DNA from: Luteolibacter rhizosphaerae
GTDB lineage: Bacteria; Verrucomicrobiota; Verrucomicrobiia; Verrucomicrobiales; Akkermansiaceae
Assembly: GCF_025950095.1 (NCBI RefSeq)
Contig: NZ_JAPDDR010000001.1
Coordinates: 496,001 to 560,000 of the forward strand
Direction of reading: 5' to 3'
Length of the DNA: 64,000 nt
A model generated the notes under the pieces. It did not search any database and was not told the DNA's origin. It was given only the letters and a program-made list of their open reading frames with translations. A program made the position numbers and the translations under genes. Below, one piece after another: positions 8,040 through 17,302 of this stretch; the stretch's first letter is position 1; each line of letters starts with the position of its first letter.

Positions 8040-11000
8040 TCAAGGGCTCGCGTGGACTTGGAGAAAGAGGCGGCTTACTCCGCTCAATTGCGATGGTGTG
8101 AGTGCGAGCGTGACGGTCTCGTAGGCGGGATCGGTTGGGGACGATACCGCTGCTTCTTCGATCACGGAAACCCCGGACCACTCCGAGAGATCCTCGCTAG
8201 TACGATAAGTGTAGTGGATGCCGGCGAGGGCGTGGGCTCGGAGCCTGCGATGCGTGAAGCGAAACTCTCCGCTGGAGGGGCGTGCTAGCAGGAGAGCGGT
8301 TGCCGCCTTGGCGTCGTCCGCTGATAGGGGATCGGTGCCGAAGGCCCACTCGCCGAAGTTGTCGAGCTTGTCTCCGTCGGGATTGGCGGTCGAGAGCCCG
8401 GCGGTCGAGGTGTCGTTGCCGAAGCGTGCGATGCGCCACTCCTGATAGGTGCCGAAGGGATGAAGCTCCTGGCTGATCCAATTTGCGACAAGGTCGGCCG
8501 CCTCCAGGTCGGGTAGGTTCGTGGCGAGCGGAGGCATGCCAGTATAGCCATTTGCTCCGGCGATGCGGTTGAAGAGGATGGAGCGGGGGATATTGCCGGG
8601 AACGACAAGACGATCGTCGGGGTGAAGGGGGGCGTCGACGGTCGCACCGTGAATCAGCCCGGTCTGTGCGAGCGGAAGATGGGCTCGGCCATCCCATGTG
8701 CCGCCGCCGGTGCCGCCGGACTTGTGGCAATAGGCGCAGTTCACATCGATGTAGGAGCGGACCCGCGCCTCAAGCGACTCCCCGCTCTCATCCGGGCGAT
8801 AGTGACGCGGGAGCGAGGCGGGATCCCCGGAGAAGCCGTCGAGATAACCTGTGCTGGAAAGCACTGTCAGAAGGTTCCCGGTGAGACCTGAAACGGTGCC
8901 GACGGTATTAAGCTGGCGAGTATTGAAGGAGAGGGCATGGCCCGCTTCCGGGGTATGGCAAGTCATGCAGGCGGCACGTGAAGGGATCTCCCAAGTGGCG
9001 GCGGACGGACTGCCGTCGAGGGTGATGCCGATGTCGAAGCTCTCACCGTCATCGTCGGCGAGTGCGGCATCGGTCTGAACCCCGCTATCGGGTGCTGCCC
9101 AGCGGTAGGAGATCCCGTAGGCTCCGTCTTCGTTCCGAATCAGGAAGCGAGTTTCCAGGCGACGTCGGGCGGAGCCGGCCACGGGGCGGCGATCGGTATA
9201 GCTCTGACCGTTGATGCTGCGGGTGAAGCTCTCCCATTCCAAGGGATAGTCGAAGTGCTTCACCCAGATCATTCCTGCGGGCTGGCTCCAGGCGGCGTCC
9301 TGCGAGTAGCCGAGGGTATCGGTGCTGTTTTTGATGAGAAACCAGCGCTGCTTCTCCGCGTGGTCTGACCAGAAGCGTAGATTCGGCACATAGGCTTGGG
9401 CTCCCGGGTTCGGGGTAAGCTCGGCGATGTCTGCGAAAAAGTTCGTGGCGGAGAGGGTGGCTGGAAGCGTGCTGTCGTCCGTGCCGAGCGTGAGACGTTT
9501 GATGCCTCCGGTGCCCTGCGAGGTGCCGTTGTTGCCGCGATCGAGAAGGAGAATGTCTCCCGTGGCAGGATCGGTGAGCAGGCCGACGATGGCCACTTCC
9601 CCGCCGAGGCGTTCAATCACGGGAGCGCCGCCGCCCGGGGTGAGGCTCCAGATGTTTCCGGAGACGTAGTCGGCGAAGATGTATTTTCCGGAGAGCTGCG
9701 GGATGGCGGTGCCGCGATAGATGAAGCCGCCGGTGATGGACTGGCCTTGGAGGCTTCCTCCGCCGTGAGCATAGTCCCACAGGGGCGCAGCGAGCGTGGC
9801 CGCGGATTCAGGTGCGCCATTGAGATCGTCACCGTCGCGCATGCCGGCGACGCTGCCCTCGCGCCAGCCCCAGCCGCCGTTGTCGCCCGGAGTGAGCACG
9901 CTGAGTTCCTCCCGGGCGCTCCGTCCGACGTCGCCCACCCAGATCTGGTCCACGCTGCCGTTGCCATCGCTGTCTTCCGGTGAGAATCGCCAGGGGTTGC
10001 GAAGTCCGGCCACGAAGATCTCCGTGCGGACTCGGGCGGGATCCAAGGTGATGCCGTTGAAGCTGGTGGCGCCCACGAAGGGGTTATCTGCCGGGATGGC
10101 GTAGTGAGCCTCGCCTGCGACACGCGGGATGACGAGATCGGCATCATTGCTCTGGCCCGCGGGATCGGGGCCGGCGTAGGGGTCGGCTCCCGGATCGGCG
10201 TTCGGGGGAAGGCTGCCAGGCTTTTTGTCGACATCGATGCGGATGATACAGGACCAGAGGTTGCGGTCGATGTGCTGGGAGTTGTTGTGGCCGTCCTGTT
10301 GGGTGCCTTCGTCGCCAAAGCTGACGTAGAGGTATCCGTCCGGACCGAACTGACAGGTGCCGATGTTGTGGATCGAATCGTCGCAATCCTGATCGATGAG
10401 GATCAGCTCCGATCCCGCGGTGTAAGGCGCGGTGGTCTCGCAAGTGAAGCGGGACAGTCGGACGGTGCCTGCCTTCGAGTTGTAGGTCACGTAGATGTAG
10501 CCATTGCTTGCCCACTGGGGATGGGCGGCGATGCCTTTGAGCGCCTGCTCGTTGTTGTCGTGCTGCACGGCAGCGCTGATGTCGAGGATCTGAACCTTCG
10601 CGGGGGTGCTGATGTCCGGGATCAGGAACACCCGTCCGCCTCCTTCCGTAATGAAGAGTTTTCTGGTGTCCCCGGGGATGGTCGAGAAGCCATGAGGCGA
10701 GTCGAAGGTGACTCCGGGGAAAGCATCCTCGACACGCAGTGCGCCGAGGGGCGGTGAGGAGGGGAAGGAAACGAAGTCGGAATCGAAGCGGGCGGCCCCC
10801 GTGAAGTTCAGGGTGACCGTCGCGGTGTCGGAGAAGGTGTTGTCCGGATTCCTGACTTGATAGGTGAAGGCGTCGGTAGCCGGAGTGCCGCCGAGATGGC
10901 GATAGAGGATCGTGCCGTCCGCATTGGCTTCGGCCTGCCCGTGGGATGCTTGGGCAAGAATGGAAACGGAGGATGGATCGATCGCACCGCCGTCGTTCCC

Positions 11001-12797
11001 CAGCACCTTGATGCGGGCGATGGTGTTGTGATGCAAGGTCACGCTGTCGTCGTTCGCGACCGGCGGGCCGTCATTGAGTTCGCCCCAAGTGTAGGCGACT
11101 CGCAGATTGTCCCACTGCACTTGGCCGCTGCCCCCGGAGGCGAGACGGACGGAGCTGGACCAGTTGTCGCTGGTGTGTGGATAGACGGCGGCGGGATCGT
11201 TCAGGCCCTCGGCTTGGGCCAGATCGGGATCGAGGTAGAGCGCGGCAATGTCGCTGTCGAAGTCGATCTTTGCGACCAGCGTGTAGGTCTGGCCGGTGAT
11301 GGGAACGATGCCGGAGTAAGACCACTGATTCGTATTGAGGTCATGGATGGCGAACTCGCGGCTGCCGGAGGCGGGGTTGGCCGCGCCGGGGACGCCGAAG
11401 AGATAGCGCTCTTGGCCGAAGTCGAAGGAGCTGGCTCCACTCCACTGGGTGTCCGCGCCCCGCGTCATCTCGAATTTGTAGTAGATGGCGTGGGATCGGA
11501 AGGTGGGCGTGCCGTTGACAGCGCCTGCGCGTTCGTCGCTGGTCGCTCCCACCCCTTCGGTAGGGCCGTTGTACTCGCGCTTCGCCCCGCTGTTCTGGGT
11601 GATCAGGACGCCGGCGGTCACCTGCGGGGTTCCGGAAGTGACATCCCAGTCGGAAGGGCTGCCGGTGTGGCCGAGGAAAGGGTTGTTCTCCTCCGAATTG
11701 TCCGCGTCCCAGTGGGCGCCTCCGCTTTGTCCGCCGATGGGGCCGTCCGGATAGTTGAAGCGCTCGCTGCCGACGAGGTTCTCCGGCAGCGGTGCGCCGG
11801 GATAGCTGGCCGGGTTGTTGGGATTGGTGCCGACCGCGACTTCCTCTCCATCTTCATAGCCGTCGCCATCGCTGTCTTCCTCATGCGGATCGGTGCCGCG
11901 GAGAAACTCGGCGAGATTGGCGAGGCCGTCGTTGTCCTGATCGAGTTCCGAGTCGTTGGTTCCGACGTTGAGGTTGTTCGCGAGTTCCCAAGTGTCGGCC
12001 ATGCCATCGCCATCGGTATCGTTCGGGTCGATGTAGCCGAGATCGGTCCACTTGGTGGCCACGCTCAGGTTATCCCAGCGGGTGGATCCGCCGGAGCTGG
12101 CGGCCAGACGAACGGCGGTGGACCAGTTCGTGCCATTGTAGACACCGCCGGCGTCGCAGCTATGGGCACCGGTCGTTTCGTTGTAGAAATCCGAGCCGTC
12201 GGGATCGAGCCAGATGCCAATGAAGTTGTGATCGAAATCGAGAATGGCGACGAGCGTGTGGGTGCCGGTATCGGCCGGGATGCCGCTGAGGTAGGTGGCG
12301 CCACCGCTACCACTGATCTGGCAGCCGAACTCGAGCCCGCCCGTCGTGCCGCTGCTACTCGGGACGCCGAAGAAGATACGTTCCGTACCGAAGTCATAGG
12401 AGCTGGCTCCGCTCCATGTTGTGCTCGCGGCACGGGTCATGTTGAAGCGATAGAAGACCCGGCCCGCAGCACGGATGGCACCGCTCCGTTCGTGATCGTC
12501 CTGGCCGTCATTGGCCGCGCCACCCGCCCCTTCGATCGTGCCGTTGTATTCGCGCTTCGCCCCCGCGTTGTTCGTGAGGAGCTGGCCGTTGTTGGTCGTG
12601 GGAATGCCGAAGACGGCATCCCAATCCGAGATGAAGGCGGTCTCGTCCCCGTTGAAGAGGTTCTTGTTGAAGCCGGTGCCGCCGGTATTGCCGGCGACCG
12701 GGGTGTTGTTCGCGTAGGAGAAATCCTCCGTCCCGATGGGCAGTGCATGGAGAGGAGCCGCGAGCAGGAGGAGTAGACCGAGGGAGCGGGCGTACAT
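8040..12797 (-). CDS. Giant secreted protein: two repeat modules, TSP3, sugar dehydrogenase and di-heme cytochrome regions
   Basis: A 1585-residue exported protein. Start chosen at the ATG ending at 12797, which begins a clean signal peptide; the frame is open 38 codons further upstream. Order: module A (about 22-252), calcium-type DxDGDG thrombospondin-3 repeats (about 258-325), module A again (about 339-572), a cadherin-like strand region with VANDD (about 575-680), and a PQQ-type glucose/sorbosone dehydrogenase propeller (about 687-1106). A TIGR03806-like region follows, with heme motifs CMTCH (about 1275) and CAYCH (about 1352). The tail contains DNFGEWAFGTDP. It probably oxidises a sugar outside the cytoplasm and passes electrons to the fused hemes. 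The substrate is unknown. Confidence 0.85.
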   Translation of the reverse strand: MYARSLGLLLLLAAPLHALPIGTEDFSYANNTPVAGNTGGTGFNKNLFNGDETAFISDWDAVFGIPTTNNGQLLTNNAGAKREYNGTIEGAGGAANDGQDDHERSGAIRAAGRVFYRFNMTRAASTTWSGASSYDFGTERIFFGVPSSSGTTGGLEFGCQISGSGGATYLSGIPADTGTHTLVAILDFDHNFIGIWLDPDGSDFYNETTGAHSCDAGGVYNGTNWSTAVRLAASSGGSTRWDNLSVATKWTDLGYIDPNDTDGDGMADTWELANNLNVGTNDSELDQDNDGLANLAEFLRGTDPHEEDSDGDGYEDGEEVAVGTNPNNPASYPGAPLPENLVGSERFNYPDGPIGGQSGGAHWDADNSEENNPFLGHTGSPSDWDVTSGTPQVTAGVLITQNSGAKREYNGPTEGVGATSDERAGAVNGTPTFRSHAIYYKFEMTRGADTQWSGASSFDFGQERYLFGVPGAANPASGSREFAIHDLNTNQWSYSGIVPITGQTYTLVAKIDFDSDIAALYLDPDLAQAEGLNDPAAVYPHTSDNWSSSVRLASGGSGQVQWDNLRVAYTWGELNDGPPVANDDSVTLHHNTIARIKVLGNDGGAIDPSSVSILAQASHGQAEANADGTILYRHLGGTPATDAFTYQVRNPDNTFSDTATVTLNFTGAARFDSDFVSFPSSPPLGALRVEDAFPGVTFDSPHGFSTIPGDTRKLFITEGGGRVFLIPDISTPAKVQILDISAAVQHDNNEQALKGIAAHPQWASNGYIYVTYNSKAGTVRLSRFTCETTAPYTAGSELILIDQDCDDSIHNIGTCQFGPDGYLYVSFGDEGTQQDGHNNSQHIDRNLWSCIIRIDVDKKPGSLPPNADPGADPYAGPDPAGQSNDADLVIPRVAGEAHYAIPADNPFVGATSFNGITLDPARVRTEIFVAGLRNPWRFSPEDSDGNGSVDQIWVGDVGRSAREELSVLTPGDNGGWGWREGSVAGMRDGDDLNGAPESAATLAAPLWDYAHGGGSLQGQSITGGFIYRGTAIPQLSGKYIFADYVSGNIWSLTPGGGAPVIERLGGEVAIVGLLTDPATGDILLLDRGNNGTSQGTGGIKRLTLGTDDSTLPATLSATNFFADIAELTPNPGAQAYVPNLRFWSDHAEKQRWFLIKNSTDTLGYSQDAAWSQPAGMIWVKHFDYPLEWESFTRSINGQSYTDRRPVAGSARRRLETRFLIRNEDGAYGISYRWAAPDSGVQTDAALADDDGESFDIGITLDGSPSAATWEIPSRAACMTCHTPEAGHALSFNTRQLNTVGTVSGLTGNLLTVLSSTGYLDGFSGDPASLPRHYRPDESGESLEARVRSYIDVNCAYCHKSGGTGGGTWDGRAHLPLAQTGLIHGATVDAPLHPDDRLVVPGNIPRSILFNRIAGANGYTGMPPLATNLPDLEAADLVANWISQELHPFGTYQEWRIARFGNDTSTAGLSTANPDGDKLDNFGEWAFGTDPLSADDAKAATALLLARPSSGEFRFTHRRLRAHALAGIHYTYRTSEDLSEWSGVSVIEEAAVSSPTDPAYETVTLALTPSQLSGVSRLFLQVHASP

Positions 12798-12822
12798 CGG
12801 ACAGAAGTGGCTGGGTTCTATT

Positions 12823-12859
12823 GGCAAAAGGCCCGCCCTGCAAGATCGCGGGGCGGGCC
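12823..12859 (-). terminator. Intrinsic terminator between the two giant genes
   Basis: A 9-bp GC stem (12830-12838 with 12851-12859) is followed on the minus strand by TTTT. It lies just past the stop of the 12883-16167 gene and before the start of the 8040-12797 gene. The two genes are therefore probably separate transcripts. Confidence 0.8.
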
Positions 12860-12882
12860 TGGAATGCTGGATCCGTAGAATC

Positions 12883-15800
12883 TTACGGGGCCGGTGAAGG
12901 TCCTTCCTCAATCCGGAAGAAGAGCTTCTGGGCCGTATTCGGATTCACTTGGATCTGAATTGGCTGCGGGGTGGTGCTATCGATATTCACCGGCGGGCTC
13001 AGCGGAACGAAGCTTTGCAGGTTCGTCGAGCTGCGCAGGTGGAAGGTGGCGTTGGCAGGAATGCCCGCGGCATTCAGGCTCAGCGCCCCGGTCGTCGCGT
13101 TGAACGAGGCCACGGACAGCTTGATGTCGAGCTGCGGCTGGCCGACCAGCTTGTCCCAGGTGTTCGCCACCACCACGTTGTCCCACTCGGTATCACCGGT
13201 GCCGGTGGAGAAGAGACGGATGCCGGAGGCCCAGTTCGTGCCGGTGTAGGCCCGGGTGACTTGCGCCGCGTTGTTCGCTTCGGTATCGCCCAGGTTGGGG
13301 TTTACCCAGAGGCTGAGCAGGTCACCGCCGAAGTCTAGCTTGCCGACCACGGTGTAAGTTTGATCGTTCGCGACGGCCAGCGCGCCACCATCGGTGCTGT
13401 AGACCGGCGGGGTGGTGTTCTCGCGGATGCCCCACTTCGGTCCGGTGCCATCATCCACCACGCCGAAGGAAAGGCGCTCGAGGTTGAAGTCGTCCGGCCC
13501 GATGAGGCTCTGCCCGGCACCTGCACGGCGGGTCACCGTGGCCTTGAAGAAGACCACGTCTTTATCATGGGATGCCTCTTGGTTGATGGCACCGAGGCGG
13601 GCCCCGGTAGGAGTGCCGTCGTTACCGGCGCCTTCGGTGATGCCATTGAAGTCGCGGGCAGCGAAGGTCTCGCGGGTGACGAGATGGCCGCTCGCAACGG
13701 TCGCCGTGCCATCCCAGTCCGATTGCTGGCCGGTGTGGCCGAGGAAGGGACCGTTGATCAGCCAGTTCTCGTAGTCGAAGTAGCTGCCCCCCGTGAGGCT
13801 GTCGATGCTGCCGTCGGGATAGCTGAAGTCATCGATGCCGATCAAGTTGAAGGGCTTTCCGATGGTGTCGTTCGGATCAAGCGGGTCCGAGGTGTGGCCG
13901 AAGCCATCGCCTTCGACTTCAACCCTGTCGGTTTGGCCATCATCATCGGTATCGGCGTCGGTCGGATTGGTGCCAAGGCCGACTTCCGCTCCGTCGTTGA
14001 GGCCGTCGCCGTCCGTATCCGGATTGAGCGGGGAAGTTCCGGCATTGGTTTCCGGTGCACCGTCGTTGAGGCCGTCGCCATCGCTGTCCAGGTTGCTCGG
14101 GTTGGTTCCGAGGTTGTATTCGGCCACGTTGCTGAGGCCGTCACCGTCCTCATCGGCACCTGCATCGCTCGGATTGTCCGGGTCGAAGCCGAAGAGGAGC
14201 TCGAAGTCGTCGGGCATGCCGTCGCCATCGCTGTCCGAGGGCAAGGACTTCAGGCTATTCCACGTGGTGCCGACCACGAGTTGATCCCAACCGGTGGCGC
14301 CGGTGCCGCCGGAACCGAGGCGCAAGGCGGTGGCATTCATCTGTGCCGGTGCCACGTTCAAAGTGGCGGCGATGGTGGCGCTTGCCTCCGGATTGTTGAG
14401 GTTCGGGTTGATGTAGAGATCCACCTTGGAAGCGACGAAGTCGTATCTTCCGACCAGAGTGTAAGTGGTGCCCGAAACCGGAGCGACTCCAGAGAAGACG
14501 GCGACCGGTCCCACGGATTGCTGGATCCCGAATTCCTGCACGCCCGATACCGGGTTCGTGCCGGAGGGCACACCGAGGAAGATCCTCTCGTTGTTGAAGT
14601 CGAAGAGGCTAACGCCGCTCCATGAAGCGCCGGTCTGGCGGAACACATTGACCTTCAGATAAAGCACGTCGCTTCCGTTCACCCCGGTAGCAGCCGCATC
14701 ATGGCGCCATGAGCCGGTGCGCTCGCCGACCACGTTCGTGGCAGTGGCAGGGCCACCGTGGAAGGGACGGCGGATCGAGCTATCCTGAGTAAGTGCCACT
14801 CCTCCCACCACGGTTGGCGCCGCAGTGAAGTTGGCCCAAGACGAATTGATCGTGGTGTGACCAAGGAAAGTCTCGGTCAAAGCGTTGTTATCGTAGTCCC
14901 AGCCGACTCCGCCATTGGATCCGCCGAGCGGGCCATCGGTATAGGTGTCGAAGAAGTCGAGGCCGACGAGATCCAGATTGCCGTTCGTGTCCGGATCATC
15001 GGCGATGTTGGTCGGCGAGGTTTCCAGTGCGATTTCGGTGGAGTCGGCGGTGCCGCCGCTGTCGGTATCGGCGAGGGTGGGATTGGTGAGGGTGTCGTTG
15101 ATTTCAGTCCAGTCCTCGATGGTGTCGCCGTCGGTATCCTTGTTGAGCGGGTTGGTGCCGCGGGTCTTCTCCTCGCCGTCAGGAACTTGGTCGAGGTCGG
15201 TGTCGACGTCGTTCGGGAAGGTGCCGTCCTGATACTCAACCAGATTGCTTACGCCGTCTCCGTCGAAGTCGCCGGCGGCGCCGTTGGGGCCATTCTTCGC
15301 TCCGGGAGTGGTTTCCCCGATCGTGCCGTCGTCGTTGTCGTTCAGGCCATAGGTGGTCTCGAAGGAGGCAGGCAGTCCGTCGTTATCGAGATCCTGATAG
15401 GACTTGAGGCCGGCTTCCACGGGCGTGGTGACGATCGAAAGATCATCCCATGTCGTATTGGCATTGCCGCTGGAGGCAAGTCGTACGGCGGTCGACCAAT
15501 TGGTGGCGGTGTAGAGACCGCCAGCGTCGGCGGAGTTGGAACCGTTGGCAGGATCGTAGAAGTCGGTGACACCCGGATCGACCCAGATCCCGATGAAGTC
15601 GCGATCGAAGTCGAGCACGGCCACGAAGGTATGCGTGTTGGTGTCGGCAGGTACACCGGAGCGATAGGTCTGACCATTCCCTTGGACGCCCCATTCCAAT
15701 TGACCGGAAACGCCATTGCCCCCGGGCACGCCGAAGAAGACCCGCTCGGTGCCGAAGTCGTAGGAACTAAGGCCGCTCCAAGCAATGCCCGCCCCGCGGG

Positions 15801-16167
15801 TGCAGGTAAACTTGTAGAAAACACGGCCGGCAGCGCGGATGGCGCCGCTGCGCTCGTGGTTGTCCTGCCCGTCGTTGGCACCCCCGCCAGCACCTTCCAC
15901 GGTGCCGTTGTACTCCCGCTTGGCACCGTTGTTATTGGTGATCAGGGCGTTCCCGGAGATCGTGGGAGTATTGAAGGCATTATCCCAGTCGGAGGGGAAG
16001 GCGGTGACGGCCTTGTCGAAGTTATCGTAGTTGAAGCCGGTGCCGCCGCTGAGGTTGGCGATGTTACCGTTCGGGTAGGTGAAGTCCTCCGATCCGATAA
16101 TGACGGCGGGGAGGGGATTGATCGCCAGAGCGGTAGCCGCCAAAGCGATGGGTATGGGTTTTTTCAT
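12883..16167 (-). CDS. Giant secreted protein with three repeat modules and TSP3 linkers
   Basis: A 1094-residue exported protein. The ATG ending at 16167 starts a KK-type signal peptide; the frame is open seven codons further. It contains three copies of the module seen in the downstream giant protein (about 22-250, 399-634, 772-1012). Acidic DxDGDG thrombospondin type 3 calcium-binding repeats separate them (about 260-390 and 640-765). Each module carries the core YDFGxER..FGVP or a close variant (NFERIFLG, NLERLSFG), and ends with a WD..L strand; it looks like a jellyroll of the LamG/concanavalin kind. The C-terminal ~80 residues resemble the RSSTNLQSF domain common in Verrucomicrobia. No catalytic domain is visible, so binding or cell-surface structure is most likely. 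Confidence 0.8.
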   Translation of the reverse strand: MKKPIPIALAATALAINPLPAVIIGSEDFTYPNGNIANLSGGTGFNYDNFDKAVTAFPSDWDNAFNTPTISGNALITNNNGAKREYNGTVEGAGGGANDGQDNHERSGAIRAAGRVFYKFTCTRGAGIAWSGLSSYDFGTERVFFGVPGGNGVSGQLEWGVQGNGQTYRSGVPADTNTHTFVAVLDFDRDFIGIWVDPGVTDFYDPANGSNSADAGGLYTATNWSTAVRLASSGNANTTWDDLSIVTTPVEAGLKSYQDLDNDGLPASFETTYGLNDNDDGTIGETTPGAKNGPNGAAGDFDGDGVSNLVEYQDGTFPNDVDTDLDQVPDGEEKTRGTNPLNKDTDGDTIEDWTEINDTLTNPTLADTDSGGTADSTEIALETSPTNIADDPDTNGNLDLVGLDFFDTYTDGPLGGSNGGVGWDYDNNALTETFLGHTTINSSWANFTAAPTVVGGVALTQDSSIRRPFHGGPATATNVVGERTGSWRHDAAATGVNGSDVLYLKVNVFRQTGASWSGVSLFDFNNERIFLGVPSGTNPVSGVQEFGIQQSVGPVAVFSGVAPVSGTTYTLVGRYDFVASKVDLYINPNLNNPEASATIAATLNVAPAQMNATALRLGSGGTGATGWDQLVVGTTWNSLKSLPSDSDGDGMPDDFELLFGFDPDNPSDAGADEDGDGLSNVAEYNLGTNPSNLDSDGDGLNDGAPETNAGTSPLNPDTDGDGLNDGAEVGLGTNPTDADTDDDGQTDRVEVEGDGFGHTSDPLDPNDTIGKPFNLIGIDDFSYPDGSIDSLTGGSYFDYENWLINGPFLGHTGQQSDWDGTATVASGHLVTRETFAARDFNGITEGAGNDGTPTGARLGAINQEASHDKDVVFFKATVTRRAGAGQSLIGPDDFNLERLSFGVVDDGTGPKWGIRENTTPPVYSTDGGALAVANDQTYTVVGKLDFGGDLLSLWVNPNLGDTEANNAAQVTRAYTGTNWASGIRLFSTGTGDTEWDNVVVANTWDKLVGQPQLDIKLSVASFNATTGALSLNAAGIPANATFHLRSSTNLQSFVPLSPPVNIDSTTPQPIQIQVNPNTAQKLFFRIEEGPSPAP

Positions 16168-16744
16168 AAATGGGTTCTTACAATCCAATGGGTTAGATGA
16201 CGCTTGGAGATCGGGTAAACTGGTGAATTAACTTTTAACTACGGAGCAAACCGCTTCCTCTGTTCGCTGTTCTTGTGACACTGCAAACCGGATAGGCTCC
16301 CGCCTATGGCTGACAGGCCGGGTCACGGGGACTTCGGGAGGAGCAGGGGGTTGTCCGGACTCATGACGGGTTGGGTTTTATCCGAATGCCACATGGTTCC
16401 GCGTGGGCGCGCGGACAGGGGGCATCCGAACGGGACTGCGATATCCGCATCCGAATCCCGCCAAATTTTTCAGGGAAAATCTGCCGGCCGAGAAAGCCGG
16501 GACAATGCGCAGACATTTTGAGCTGTCCGCGCATTGTCCCTGTCTCCAGCGGAAACCCAAAAATGCTGGAGACCGGCTGGTGTGTTCCGTACGGCACACC
16601 TCATGGAAAGTTAGCAGGGATTGCGACAATCGCGGGAGAATCCCGCCAAGATTTTCGGGAAAGAATGCGATGGGGGCGGTGAAGGCTTCCGAGCGGATTC
16701 GGCTTGCTCCCCGAATGGGGTGGCGATAGCGCCTAGATGGCAGC
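16168..16744. other. Hairpin-rich intergenic region upstream of sigma–kinase operon
   Basis: No credible gene in about 577 bases. It contains three consecutive inverted repeats: 16499-16510/16529-16540 (12-bp arms), 16543-16550/16565-16572 (8-bp arms) and 16579-16584/16595-16600 (6-bp arms). It also contains a direct imperfect repeat (16453-16480 and 16638-16667) flanking them. It lies between divergent genes and could hold a structured 5' leader or a non-coding RNA. Confidence 0.5.
16499..16600. repeat. Array of three adjacent inverted repeats
   Basis: Three stems lie head to tail with two to six bases between them: arms of 12, 8 and 6 bases, all perfect. The third encloses the palindrome CCGTACGG. 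None is followed by a T-tract, which argues against plain terminators. Confidence 0.6.
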
Positions 16745-17302
16745 ATGGAAGGAACCACCCACTCGGACTCGGAACGGGACGGCTTTCCCGGATCGTCCGA
16801 TGAACTGCTTCCAATCGTTTACGAGGAACTGCGACGTCTTGCCGCCTTCCGATTGAAGCATGAGGGTGGGAGCAAGACGTTACAGCCGACCGCGCTGGTG
16901 CACGAGGCGTGGATCCGCCTCGCTTCCGCGGAGGTGAAGCCATGGGAAAACCAGGCACACTTCTTCAATGCGGCGGCGCAGGCAATGCGACGGATTCTGG
17001 TCGACCGGGCGCGGGCGCAATCCCGGCAAAAGCGGACGCAGCCGGAGGAGATGGCCATCGGCGAGTCTGCGGGGGAAAGCGATGCCCACATCCTGATGAT
17101 CCACGAGTGCCTGACGCGGCTGGAGAAGATCGACCCCTATTCCGCGAAGGTGGTGCTGCTGAAGTTCTACGGGGGACTTAGTAGCGAGGAGATCAGCAAC
17201 ATCACAGGGCGCAGCGTGCGCTCGGTGGAGCGGCAGTGGATGTTCGCGAAGGCGAAGCTCTACCAGATGATCCGCGAGGACCAATCGGAAGGAAGCCCAT
17301 GA
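16745..17302 (+). CDS. ECF sigma factor of the kinase-linked (TIGR02999-like) type
   Basis: A 185-residue sigma-70 family protein. The N-terminal region (LLPIVYEELRRLAAFRL) and LQPTALVHEAWIRLA (about residues 18-60) are typical of the TIGR02999-like ECF group common in Acidobacteria, Planctomycetes and Verrucomicrobia. Region 4 (about 125-175) has SSEEISNITGRSVRSVERQW as its recognition helix region. Its stop overlaps the kinase start as ATGA. In this ECF group the partner kinase is thought to regulate the sigma by phosphorylation instead of an anti-sigma factor; here that is inferred from position. Confidence 0.92.
   Translation: MEGTTHSDSERDGFPGSSDELLPIVYEELRRLAAFRLKHEGGSKTLQPTALVHEAWIRLASAEVKPWENQAHFFNAAAQAMRRILVDRARAQSRQKRTQPEEMAIGESAGESDAHILMIHECLTRLEKIDPYSAKVVLLKFYGGLSSEEISNITGRSVRSVERQWMFAKAKLYQMIREDQSEGSP

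Noticed and set aside
10857-12776. 639-codon plus-strand open frame opposite the 8040-12797 giant gene
   Set aside because: The product is a low-complexity Ile/Val/Gly/Ala string; the minus-strand protein has a signal peptide, named domains and heme motifs.
13360-16200. Two long plus-strand open frames (421 and 480 codons) opposite the 12883-16167 giant gene
   Set aside because: Antisense shadows of the TSP3-rich gene with no recognisable domain.
16168-16744. CRISPR-like repeats in the hairpin-rich gap
   Set aside because: The repeats are unique stems plus one imperfect direct pair, not regularly spaced identical repeats with spacers, and no cas genes are present.
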